Assembly: GCA_964451375.1 (NCBI GenBank)
Contig: CAYVIN010000009.1
Span: 12,833-76,832, forward strand
Reading direction: 5' to 3'
DNA from: JAGXQV01 sp964451375
GTDB taxonomy: Bacteria > Pseudomonadota > Gammaproteobacteria > Burkholderiales > Sulfuricellaceae
DNA: 64,000 nucleotides
Shown here piece after piece: positions 23,383 to 32,600 of the stretch. Positions within the stretch are counted from its first letter, which is position 1, and each line of letters opens with the position of its first letter. The position numbers and the translations under genes were made by a program. The notes beneath the pieces are model-generated. The model was not told where the DNA came from. It made no database searches and saw only the letters and a program-made list of their open reading frames with translations.

Positions 23383-24426
23383 TTAATGCGTCGCCACCAT
23401 CTCACCCAGGCGGAATTCGGCGGCGCTGAGTTCGCGGTTGAAGTGGTGGGCGTCGAGTACGATTTGCCCGGTGACGCCGTCGAGGAAGGGCGTGTTGGCC
23501 AGGGTTTCGCGGTCGAGCAGCGCCGCAGACACCCGCCAGGCGTCGATGCCCAGCGCGTAGAAACGTTCCAGTTCAACCGGCATCGGGTTGGCGGGACGCG
23601 GGTAAATCAGCACCGCCGGATGGTCGGCTTGCAGAAACCAGGGCATTTCCACGAAACGGATCTGGTTGAGGTCGACGTTGCGCCCGCCTTCGCTGCGCCC
23701 CCCGTAAATCAGCGAGGTGGCGTAGGTGGGGATGGTGGCGTCCAGGTAGGGACGCACCGCGCGCGCCCGTTCAGCGTCGGCGGCGATGAAAAACATGTCC
23801 GGTTCCAGGCGGGCGAGGGCGGCGCGGATTTTCGGATGGGCGTTTTGGTTGGGGGCGAAGAACAGGCGTTCCAGCAAGGTTCCGCCGAGTTTCAGCCATT
23901 CGTCGGTAAAAGCCGCCTGGATGCGTTTGGAAAAAGTGTTTTGGGCGGTGATCGTCACCGCCTTGCGGAATTTTCGGGCATAAGCAAGGCGCGCCGCCTG
24001 GCGGGCTTCACTTTCCACGTTGAGACCGAACAGATAAAGATTGTTGGGCAAGCTTCCCTGGATATCCGGGGTGCTGAGGGCCAGGGTGGGGATCGTCAGC
24101 GGCTCTTCGAGGAGCGCCGTTACCGCGCCGCGCGTCAGCGGGCCGACGATTAACGCCGGGTTGGCTTGCACCGCCGACCGGTATGCCTTCAGAATGTCGT
24201 CGGTTGCGTCGCCGGTCGGCTGGATTTCCACCGGCAGGCCGCGCTGGAATTCGGCGGCGGTGCTGAATCCCAGCCGAAAAGCTTCGGCGGCTGCGCCGAA
24301 ACTGGCGGATTTGAGCGGCAGCAACAAGGCGATGTGGCGAGTTGGCGCAGGGGGCGTTTCCCCTTCCTCGGCGAACGTCAGTCCGCTCCACGAAAACAGC
24401 AGGAAAAGGAACAGAAAACGATGCAT
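23383..24426 (-). CDS. lpoA: Penicillin-binding protein activator LpoA-like (short form)
   Basis: A 347-residue protein with signal MHRFLFLFLLFSWSGLTFA and then a periplasmic-binding-fold LpoA domain: HIALLLPLKSASFGAAAEAFRLGFSTAAEFQ, VGPLTRGAVTALLEEPLTIPTLALSTPD and DAWRVSAALLDRETLANTPFLDGVTGQIVLD. In E. coli LpoA (about 680 residues) this matches the C-terminal domain that activates PBP1A; the N-terminal TPR domain and a lipobox cysteine are missing here, as in many betaproteobacteria. Its ATG (24424-24426) abuts the divergent rsmI ATG (24421-24423) in an ATGCAT palindrome, so each promoter must lie inside or beside the other gene. Confidence 0.88.
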   Translation of the reverse strand: MHRFLFLFLLFSWSGLTFAEEGETPPAPTRHIALLLPLKSASFGAAAEAFRLGFSTAAEFQRGLPVEIQPTGDATDDILKAYRSAVQANPALIVGPLTRGAVTALLEEPLTIPTLALSTPDIQGSLPNNLYLFGLNVESEARQAARLAYARKFRKAVTITAQNTFSKRIQAAFTDEWLKLGGTLLERLFFAPNQNAHPKIRAALARLEPDMFFIAADAERARAVRPYLDATIPTYATSLIYGGRSEGGRNVDLNQIRFVEMPWFLQADHPAVLIYPRPANPMPVELERFYALGIDAWRVSAALLDRETLANTPFLDGVTGQIVLDAHHFNRELSAAEFRLGEMVATH

Positions 24427-25287
24427 GGGGATAAGCGGCAGGTGGAGGAGGGCACATTATATGTGGTCGCCACGCCGATTGGAAACCTGGGCGACATTAC
24501 CCAACGTGCGCTGGAAGTCTTGCGTGGGGTGGACGTGGTGGCCGCCGAAGACACCCGCGACAGCGCCCGCCTGCTGAACTTTTACGGCATCTCCGCGAAA
24601 TTGATGGCGTTGCACGAACATAATGAACGTTCGGCGGGGGCGCGTATCGTCGCCTTGCTCGCCGCCGGGCAGAGCGTGGCGTTGATTTCCGACGCCGGCA
24701 CCCCGGCGGTCAGCGACCCCGGCGCGCATCTGGTGGCCGAGACGCGCGCCGCCGGTTACCGGGTGATCCCGCTGCCCGGCCCGAACGCAGCCGTTACCGC
24801 GATTTCCGCCGCCGGCAGGCCCGACCTGCATTTCCTCTTTTACGGATTTCTGCCGCACACCGGCGCAGAGCGCCGCCGGGTTCTGGAATCCCTCAAGGAG
24901 CAGCCGTGGCTGCTGGTGTTCTACGAGTCGCCGCACCGTATTCTCGACAGCGTCGCCGATCTTTGCGCGGTGCTGGGCGGTGCACGGCAGATCACTTTCG
25001 CCCGCGAATTAACCAAAATTTTCGAGTCCATTGTTACCTTGCCGCTCGGCGAAGCGCTGGCCTGGCTTAAGGAAGACGCCAACCGGCAAAGGGGCGAATT
25101 CGTCCTGCTGGTTTCCGGCGCGCCCCCCGTCCAGAACGAAGGCATCGCAGAAAACGCCCAGCAAACCCTGAAAATCCTGCTCGCCGAATTGCCGCTCAAG
25201 CAGGCGGTGAAACTCGCCGCCGAAATCAGCGGCGAGAAGAAAAACGCGCTCTATGACCTTGCCTTGGAATGGAAAAAGGCGACATAA
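24421..25287 (+). CDS. rsmI: 16S rRNA 2'-O-methyltransferase RsmI (C1402)
   Basis: A 288-residue tetrapyrrole-methylase-fold enzyme. The start MHGDKRQVEEGTLYVVATPIGNLGDITQRALEVL aligns with E. coli RsmI; the longer upstream frame overlaps lpoA and is not used. AAEDTRDSARLLNFYGI, SDAGTPAVSDPGAHLV, PLPGPNAAVTAISAAG, FYGFLPHT and ESPHRILDSVADL are family hallmarks. RsmI methylates the 2'-OH of C1402 with SAM. AGGAAAAGGAA precedes the ATG by 7-10 bases. Confidence 0.97.
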   Translation: MHGDKRQVEEGTLYVVATPIGNLGDITQRALEVLRGVDVVAAEDTRDSARLLNFYGISAKLMALHEHNERSAGARIVALLAAGQSVALISDAGTPAVSDPGAHLVAETRAAGYRVIPLPGPNAAVTAISAAGRPDLHFLFYGFLPHTGAERRRVLESLKEQPWLLVFYESPHRILDSVADLCAVLGGARQITFARELTKIFESIVTLPLGEALAWLKEDANRQRGEFVLLVSGAPPVQNEGIAENAQQTLKILLAELPLKQAVKLAAEISGEKKNALYDLALEWKKAT

Positions 25288-25362
25288 CAGGGTAGTTTGC
25301 AGGAGCCGGATTTGCCCCTGATACAGGATGACGGTGTCCTGTTATTTGCCGAAATTCAAGCG

Positions 25363-25368
25363 TATAAT
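25363..25368 (+). promoter_or_regulatory. Consensus -10 element before the di-haem peroxidase gene
   Basis: TATAAT at 25363-25368, inside the longest reading frame but upstream of the GTG at 25402. Transcription would begin near 25375, which supports the GTG as the real start. The -35 region is weak. Confidence 0.5.
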
Positions 25369-25401
25369 TCCACCTTTCAGGCTTTTCCTTTATTCAAATT
25401 A

Positions 25402-26481
25402 GTGGCATCCCCTAGCTCATTTCGAGTTGTCTGGATAGGCGCAATACTCGTGCTGCTGTCCGTCCTTGCCGCATATTTCCTATGGCGGCCTGCGCCGCAG
25501 TCTGCGCTGGAGACTCACCAGAGCGTCATCGTCACCGCTTACGACCGCGAACCGATTACCCCCTTGCCCGAGATCGTCGAGCTCGATGCGCGCAAAGTTG
25601 CGCTGGGCGAACGGCTGTTTCATGACGTGCGTTTATCCGCCGACGATACGCTTTCCTGTGCTTCCTGCCATGCGCTCGACAAAGCCGGCGTGGATCGTCA
25701 GGCGCATTCCACTGGTATTGGCGGGGCGCAGGGCAAGGTCAACGCCCCCACGGTTTTCAACAGCGCCTACAATTTCCGCCAGTTCTGGGACGGGCGCGCC
25801 GCCGACCTCGTCGAGCAGGCCGCCGGGCCGGTGCACAACCCCATCGAAATGGGTTCGTCCTGGTCGCAGGTTCTCGAAAAACTGGGGCGTGACCGCGATC
25901 TGGTCGATTATTTTGCGACGCTTTATCCGGGGGGGCTGCAAAACCGCAATATCCAGGACGCCATCGCCACGTTTGAACGCAGCCTCATTACCCCGTCGCG
26001 TTTTGACCGTTTCCTGCGCGGTGATCGGGAGGCGTTGAGCGCCCGTGAACAGGCCGGCTATCGCCTGTTCAAGGATTACGGCTGCACCGCCTGCCATCAG
26101 GGGATGAATGTCGGCGGCAACATGTATCAGAGCTTCGGCATCTTCGGCAACTATTTCCAGGATCGCGGCAAGGATGAGCCGGAAGACCAGGGGCGTTATA
26201 ACGTCACCAAACGCCAGGAAGACCGCCATCGCTTCAAGGTGCCGAGCCTGCGCAACGTGGCGCTCACTGCGCCGTATTTTCACGACGGCTCGGTGGCGCG
26301 GCTTGAGGACGCCGTGCGGGTGATGGGGCGCTACCAGTTGGGACGTGTCCTGAACGAGCGGGAAGTCACCGACATCGTGGCGTTTCTGAATTCGCTCAAC
26401 GGCTTCTGGCGGGGCAAGCCCTTATCCTATATTCCTCAGTTGACCGCTCGCCATGACGCATACGATATTGGTCATAAGTGA
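25402..26481 (+). CDS. Membrane-anchored di-haem cytochrome c peroxidase / MauG family protein
   Basis: About 359 residues from GTG at 25402. An N-terminal helix (VVWIGAILVLLSVLAAYFLW) anchors or exports it. Two c-haem sites: CASCH near residue 86 and CTACH near 228, with KVPSLRNVALTAPYFHDGSVARLEDAVRVM typical of bacterial CCP/MauG. FNSAYNFRQFWDGRAADLVEQAAGPVHNPIEMG is the conserved region between the haems. It would reduce H2O2 in the periplasm with electrons from cytochromes. Alternative start TTG at 25297 lies upstream of a good -10 element and lacks a ribosome site. The last codons (YIPQLTARHD) fall inside one arm of an inverted repeat (26424-26442). Confidence 0.92.
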   Translation: MASPSSFRVVWIGAILVLLSVLAAYFLWRPAPQSALETHQSVIVTAYDREPITPLPEIVELDARKVALGERLFHDVRLSADDTLSCASCHALDKAGVDRQAHSTGIGGAQGKVNAPTVFNSAYNFRQFWDGRAADLVEQAAGPVHNPIEMGSSWSQVLEKLGRDRDLVDYFATLYPGGLQNRNIQDAIATFERSLITPSRFDRFLRGDREALSAREQAGYRLFKDYGCTACHQGMNVGGNMYQSFGIFGNYFQDRGKDEPEDQGRYNVTKRQEDRHRFKVPSLRNVALTAPYFHDGSVARLEDAVRVMGRYQLGRVLNEREVTDIVAFLNSLNGFWRGKPLSYIPQLTARHDAYDIGHK

Positions 26482-26663
26482 CTTTGTCACAGGTTTGGCG
26501 CTCACCCGTTTGGTGAACGCGCTACGGGCCGGATTGCACGGTTTATCGGGCGGATTGCTGCGTTACAACTCCTTGGAATGGAATAGCCATTCCGCGTCGT
26601 TGTGCCTTGCACTCCACCCAATAAACCGCACACTCCAACCCGTCCAACTGAGGAATATAGGAT
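26424..26663. repeat. Possible miniature element: 19-bp perfect terminal inverted repeats
   Basis: The 19 bases at 26424-26442 are the exact inverse complement of 26645-26663. A third copy (18 of 19) lies alone at 50079-50097. The 240-bp span covers the last codons of the peroxidase gene, the 183-base spacer and the ribosome site of the GGDEF/EAL gene. No clear target-site duplication is seen. Confidence 0.55.
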
Positions 26664-26664
26664 T

Positions 26665-29577
26665 ATGAAAAACCGGCTGCTGCGCTGGGGATTGCTGGCC
26701 GGGCTGGTGGGCGGTATCGCCGTGCTGTTTCTGCTGATCGACGGCTCGCTGAGCGCAGCGCGGCGCGATGCGCGGGTGACGGCGCAACTGCACACCATCG
26801 TGGAGATGGAACACAATGTCGGGGAAAGTGTTCTCAAGCTGCGTTACGGTCTGGTTCACAATTATGATGGCATCAACGCGGCGCTGGCCCGGATGCGCGA
26901 CGCCAAGACCACGCTTGAGAGCGGCGAGACAGCCCTGCCGGGCAGCGCCGGAGAGGAACTTGACGATGCTTTCGCGGCGTTTGCCAAGGCTCTCGACGAC
27001 CACGAGGAAATCGTCGAACGTTTCAAATCCGACAATGCGGTTCTGAAAAACTCCCTCCAGCATTTTTCCCCATCGTCTTCCGCTCTGCTGCGGCGGATTT
27101 CCGGTGAAGGACGCTATCAGGCGTTACGCGAGGAACTCAGTCAGCTTGTGCATAGCGTGATGCGCCATGGGCTGGGCGGCGAGGATTCCCTGAGCGGGGA
27201 AATCCACTGGCGCGTCGAACGTCTGGAAAAGCTGCGCCACGGCCTGCCTGAAGAATTAAGTATCCTGACCGGCAACGTTCTGGCCCATGCCCAGGTGATC
27301 GCCCAATACCGCGCGGTGGTCGATAACGCGACCCAACGCATCGTGTTTCCGCACCTCGTGGAAGTGATCGGCAGTCTCGTCAAAGCCGCCGGCAACGCCG
27401 CGTTGCGCAAGGAACAACGCGCCGAAAACTACCGTTTCGCGCTGGGCCTGCTGGCGATTCTGCTCCTGCTTGCAGTGGCCGGCGTGATTGTGCGATTGAT
27501 GAAAAATACCCGTGAGCTTGCTGAAAATCATCGTTTTCTGGAACGCATCAGCGACAACATCGGCGACGGCGTACTCGCTACCGACAAGCAGGGGCGGGTG
27601 ATTTTCGCCAATCGCGAGGCGCTGAATCTGGTGGGCTGGACGCGCGCCGAACTGCTCGGGCGCAATCTCCACGACACTTTTCACGCCAATCCCGACGGCA
27701 GCTCCCACGACGCCGAGACCTGCGTGATGCGGCAATGCGCCATTCACGGCAACGTCTGCCGTAGCGAAAGCGAATATTTCGCGCGCCGCGACGGCAGCAT
27801 CTTTCCGGTGGCGCTGGTCAACGTGCCGCTCGTCGAAGAAGGTGAAATCGGCGCGGTGACGGTGTTTCGCGACATGAGCCAAGTGCGCGAGCGCGAGAAG
27901 GAATTGCGCCTTGCCCGCACCGTGTTTGAAAACAGCCCCTACGGAATCACCATCACCGACCGCGAGGCGCATATCCTCGATGTTAATCCGGCGTTCACCG
28001 CCATTACCGGTTACGCCAGGGAAGAAGTGATCGGCGAGAATCCGCGGATTCTCCAGTCCGGTGCGCAGGGGCATGAGTTCTACCGCAAGATGTGGCAAAC
28101 CCTCGCCGAACACGGGCATTGGAAAGGCGAAATGCGCAATCGCCGCAAAAACGGCGAAATCTACCCGGAGTGGATGCACGTCCGCGCAGTGCGCGACAGC
28201 GCCGGGGAAATCAGCCAGTACGTGGCGATATTCTCCGATATTACCGAACACGAGCAGGCTGCCCGCCAACTCGAATACCTGTCCAACTACGACACCCTCA
28301 CCGGCCTGCCCAACCGCGTGTTGTTCCAGGATCGCCTGATCCACGCCATCGCCCAGCCGCTTCGCCAGGGCCGCCTGCTGGCCTTGCTGTTCCTCGATCT
28401 CGATCATTTCAAGGCGATCAACGACACCCTCGGTCACGGCGTCGGCGACCTGGTGCTGAAAGCCGTCGCGCAACGCCTGCAAGTCTGTGTCGGCGCGAAT
28501 GGCACCCTCTCGCGCCTTTCCGGCGACCAGTTCGGCGTGCTGCTCGACAGCATCGGCAGCGTCGCCGAAGTTGCCGGGGTCTCCCGCGATCTTCTGGAAA
28601 GTCTGACCGCACCGTTTCACCTCGAAGGCCACGACATCTACACCAGCGCCAGTGTCGGCGTGACGTTGTACCCGCCCGACGGCGACGACGCCGAAACCCT
28701 GCTGATCAACGCCGACGCGGCGATGTTCCGCGCCAAGGAAATGGGGCATGGCGGCCTGCAATTTTTCAGCGCCGACATGACCGAAGGCGCACTCGACTCC
28801 ATGCGCCTCGAAAACGCCCTGCGCCAAGCCCTCAAAAACGGTGAACTGGAGCTTGCCTATCAGCCCCAGGTGGATCTCGTCAGCCATCGCATCATCGGGC
28901 TGGAAGCCCTGCTGCGCTGGAATTCGCCGGAATTGGGCAAGGTCTCCCCAGCGCGTTTTATCCCCGTTGCCGAAAAAACCGGCCTGATCGTCGCCATCGG
29001 CGCGTGGGTGCTGGAAACCGCCTGCACCCAGAACAAGGCCTGGCAGCAGGCCGGACTGCCACCGATGCGGGTCGCGGTGAACCTTTCCGCGTTGCAGTTC
29101 CGCAATGGCGACCTGGTTGAAACAGTGCGCTGGGCGCTTGCCGCCAGTCAACTGGAAGGCCGTTGGCTGGAACTGGAGATCACCGAAAGCGTCCTCATGG
29201 ATGACGTGGAAGACACCATCGCCACCCTCAACGCGCTACGGAAGCTGGGCTGCGAAATCGCCATTGACGACTTCGGCACCGGCTACTCCAGCCTGAGTTA
29301 TCTCAAACGTTTCCCCGTTGATACCCTAAAGATCGACCAATCCTTCGTGCGCGGCCTGGGTTTCGACGCCGATGACAGCGCGGTGGTAAACGCCGTTATC
29401 GGGCTGGGCGAAAGTCTCGGCCTGAAGCTGGTCGCAGAAGGTGTGGAAAACGCCACCCAACTCACGGCGTTGGGCGCCCGCACGGAAGCGATCTCCGTTC
29501 AGGGTTATCATTTCTTCCGCCCCGCCCCCGCCTCGGAAATCGCCTTGTGCGTGATGGCGGCGCAGAGTGTGGAGTGA
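26665..29577 (+). CDS. Membrane PAS-GGDEF-EAL c-di-GMP phosphodiesterase with degenerate GGDEF
   Basis: A 970-residue protein. Helix 1 (residues 6-24), an all-helical sensor region (25-255, probably periplasmic, DAHL-like), helix 2 at about 259-280, two PAS domains (about 293-405 and 415-530), GGDEF (about 535-700), EAL (720-965). The GGDEF signature is RLSGDQF (around residue 618), lacking catalytic residues, so cyclase activity is unlikely, although it might bind GTP. The EAL part is intact: GLEALLRW, LELEITESVLMDD, AIDDFGTGYSSLSYLKRFPVDTLKIDQSFV and VAEGVEN. It should hydrolyse c-di-GMP. ATG at 26665 is set by AGGAATATAGGATT. Confidence 0.94.
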   Translation: MKNRLLRWGLLAGLVGGIAVLFLLIDGSLSAARRDARVTAQLHTIVEMEHNVGESVLKLRYGLVHNYDGINAALARMRDAKTTLESGETALPGSAGEELDDAFAAFAKALDDHEEIVERFKSDNAVLKNSLQHFSPSSSALLRRISGEGRYQALREELSQLVHSVMRHGLGGEDSLSGEIHWRVERLEKLRHGLPEELSILTGNVLAHAQVIAQYRAVVDNATQRIVFPHLVEVIGSLVKAAGNAALRKEQRAENYRFALGLLAILLLLAVAGVIVRLMKNTRELAENHRFLERISDNIGDGVLATDKQGRVIFANREALNLVGWTRAELLGRNLHDTFHANPDGSSHDAETCVMRQCAIHGNVCRSESEYFARRDGSIFPVALVNVPLVEEGEIGAVTVFRDMSQVREREKELRLARTVFENSPYGITITDREAHILDVNPAFTAITGYAREEVIGENPRILQSGAQGHEFYRKMWQTLAEHGHWKGEMRNRRKNGEIYPEWMHVRAVRDSAGEISQYVAIFSDITEHEQAARQLEYLSNYDTLTGLPNRVLFQDRLIHAIAQPLRQGRLLALLFLDLDHFKAINDTLGHGVGDLVLKAVAQRLQVCVGANGTLSRLSGDQFGVLLDSIGSVAEVAGVSRDLLESLTAPFHLEGHDIYTSASVGVTLYPPDGDDAETLLINADAAMFRAKEMGHGGLQFFSADMTEGALDSMRLENALRQALKNGELELAYQPQVDLVSHRIIGLEALLRWNSPELGKVSPARFIPVAEKTGLIVAIGAWVLETACTQNKAWQQAGLPPMRVAVNLSALQFRNGDLVETVRWALAASQLEGRWLELEITESVLMDDVEDTIATLNALRKLGCEIAIDDFGTGYSSLSYLKRFPVDTLKIDQSFVRGLGFDADDSAVVNAVIGLGESLGLKLVAEGVENATQLTALGARTEAISVQGYHFFRPAPASEIALCVMAAQSVE

Positions 29578-29649
29578 GAGACCGAGCGATTCGTGGGCGG
29601 CCCGCCCACCTTTCACCGACTGCGATGTTTCCTTTGATTGTCCCCAAAA

Positions 29650-29675
29650 AAACGGCCACCTTCGGGTGGCCGTTT
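29650..29675 (-). terminator. Strong intrinsic terminator of the Ig-like repeat protein gene
   Basis: An 11-bp perfect stem, AAACGGCCACC (29650-29660) with GGTGGCCGTTT (29665-29675), has a stable TTCG loop. On the minus strand TTTT follows. It lies 3 bases past the stop codon. Confidence 0.93.
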
Positions 29676-29677
29676 GG

Positions 29678-32600
29678 CTACTTGACGGTGAAGGCCTGCG
29701 CCGTTTTGCCATCGGCGCTCTTGATGTACATCCGGTCATCCGCTTCCGTCCACCAGCTATCCCTGACGTGTTCCGCCGGCACGGCGGTCAGCGCGTATTC
29801 GGGGAGCAGTGTATAGCTCTTGCCCTGAAATCTCGCCGTTACGCTGCCGTCGTCGTTGCCGGTGGCGGTCAGGTTGGCGTCGTAAGACCTGAATATGGCG
29901 ACGAGCTGCGCCAGGTCGGCAAAAGCCGGATACAGGGTTTGTTGATTGCCGGCGTCGTCCTGAAAAATCAGACGGCCTTTGATGTCAGTGCTGACTCCGG
30001 GTATGCCGTCACCGTTTTCGACCATCCAGCCGGGCTTCATCGCATAGGTCACGCCGTTTACGTTCACCGCCATCACGCCCTCATTGTTTAGGATGACGGT
30101 GGCTTTCCTGTCGATGGCAAAGGCGTCTGCAAGCAGTTGTGCGCGGTCGGATACAACCGGAACGAAACGGGTCACTACCCCGCTTCTGACCACTTCCCGC
30201 CTGCCGTTTCCGGTCACGGTAATGCCGTCGGCGCGGCTGGTGTCTACGCTGATGTCGCCGACCGGCAGTACGTAGAGTTTGCCGCCCGGATAGGTCAAAC
30301 CGAGCACACCATCGGCACCCTGCCCGATGGAGAAATACCCCTCTCCCCAGGCATTCGCCAATGAGGCGGTAAAGTCCTGAAGGTCGGCAAGGCGCGCGAC
30401 TTTGCCACTGAGGTTGGGTATGGTGGTGGTGATGAAAAACCCGCCGCTCGCCGAAACGGCAAGCGGATCGCCGGTTTTTCCGGAATCGCCGGTCAGGCTT
30501 CCCAGCCGTACGCTGGTGACTTTGCCGCTACTGTTCAACACGGCTACTTCGCCCGCGTACAACTTGCCGTCGGTGAGCGCGGCAAAACCGTTGCCGGCTG
30601 CGGCGAAAGCGTTGGCGGGCAGGGTAATGGCACCGGAAGTGACGCCGATGGTCGTGGTACCGCTGGCGCTATCGACCTGTGAAGCGGCTTCGCTGCTACT
30701 GCCGGTGGAAGTCACCACGACGGCGTTGCTGCCGCTGCCGATTGCCAGCAAGGGTTGATTGGGCTGGGTCGCCGTGACCGTCACGAAACCGCTGCTTACC
30801 GCGACGACCTGAACGTCCTGACCATTGATCTGAACGGTTTTCAAGGTCACTACCACATCGCGGCTCCCCTGTGGCTTGACGTTCACATCCTGACCGGCAA
30901 TGGTCAATTTGATGGCGGCGTCGGCATCCTTGCCGGTCGCCGGCTTGGGCAGGGTTAGGCTGGTCACCCCGCTGCCCCGATCCACGTTGGCGATTACCGT
31001 CGTGCTGGTGCCTTTCGCCGAGACCAGCACTGCATTCGCGCCGCTGCCGAGCGCCACCAGGGGCTGATTCGGCGCACTCGCGCTGAGCTGTGCCGTGCCG
31101 GCGGTGACGTTGAGTACCGTGGTATCCCTGCCGCTCTGGGTGACGGTCGCGGTTTTTATGACCGAACCGCTTTCTGTAGGTTTGACGGCCAGTTTGTTGC
31201 CGCCGATCAGGATGTTTACCGCTTCGGGCGTGGGCGGCAGGTTAATGGTGGCGCCGCTGCTTCCTTGCGTGATATTCAGCGTACTGCCGGCCCCGGCATC
31301 CACCGAGGTCGTGGAGTTGCCAAGGGTTGCGGTAGCGCCGGCAGCGACGCTGGTATTGGGTGACGCAGTGGAGGAAGTGGACGTGGTGGTAGTCGGAGCG
31401 GGATTGCTGGAAGTAGAACTCGGGTTCGCCATGGTAGTGAATTTCCATGCCGTTGGACTGCTGAGTCCGGCATACGGATTCGGCGTCGTGGCCCGGTCAA
31501 CGAAAGCGCCGGCGTCGATGGTCACGTAGTAGTTGGTGCTGTAATCCAAATCGCGGGACGGCTTAAGCCAGACCTTGGAACCGCTAAAGGAGACTTTGGT
31601 GGTGTCGTCGGCGGCAAGGGACTCGGCAAGCGTTCCGTCGGACTTGTAAATCTTGATGTTTTTGCCGCCGACTGCGCTCACCCTTTCACTGAAAGTGACG
31701 GATAGATCGTTGCTTACCCCGATACTGGTAACGTTGGCGCTCGGGTTGGTCGATGATATGGTCGGCGCGGTGGTGTCCGCCACCGTGCTGAACGCCCAGG
31801 TGGTGGCGTTGGCAATACCGGCGTAGCTGCTTCCCGAGGTGACGCCGGTGAAGGCGCCGGCGTCGATCTGGACGTAATAGCTTCCGCTGGGCAGACAGGC
31901 CGACGGCTTCACCGTAACGGTCGCGCCGTAGGTGCTGACATTGTTGGTTACCGAAAGGGTTTCCACGAGAGTGCCGTCGGCTTTGTATATCCTGATGTAT
32001 TTTCCGGCGACCGCGTTAACGCTCTCGCTCAGATAGAGGTACAGCGTCCCGGTTTCGGAAAAATTCGTCGCGCCATTGGCGGGTACATAACTGGTAGCGG
32101 CGGCCCCTGCCGTGGTAGTGAAATTCCAGGTGCTGGTGGTGCTGATCCCTGCATAGGGATTGGCTGAGGTGGCCGTATCGACGAAAGCGCCGCTGTCGAT
32201 TTGCACATGGTAGCCGGTATTCAGCGCCAGATTGGCGGCGGGGTTGATGGTTACGCGGGAGCCGGAAACCGTGACTTTGGCGGCGTCGTTTGCCGCTATG
32301 GTTTCCAAAAGTGTGCCGCCGGACTGGTAAATCCTGATGGTTTTGCCGGTTGCCGCCGTGACCTTTTCACTGAAATTAAGGGTCAGGTTGCTGCCTACCG
32401 CCACGCCGGTCGCGTTGTCTGCCGGGCTGACCGAGGAAAGTGTCGGGGCCGTGGTATCGGCGACAGTGGTAAATGCCCAGGTAGTGGTGTTGGTGATGCC
32501 GGCGTAGCTTGCCCCGGTAACATTGCCGGTGAAGGCTCCTGCGTCAATCTGGATGTAATAGGTTCCGGCAGTCAGGTTGGTGTGTTTGATGGTCACGCCG

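Noticed and set aside
27256..29151. 631-codon open frame opposite the GGDEF/EAL gene
   Set aside because: An antisense shadow of a GC-rich gene; the plus strand has a complete domain architecture and a ribosome site.
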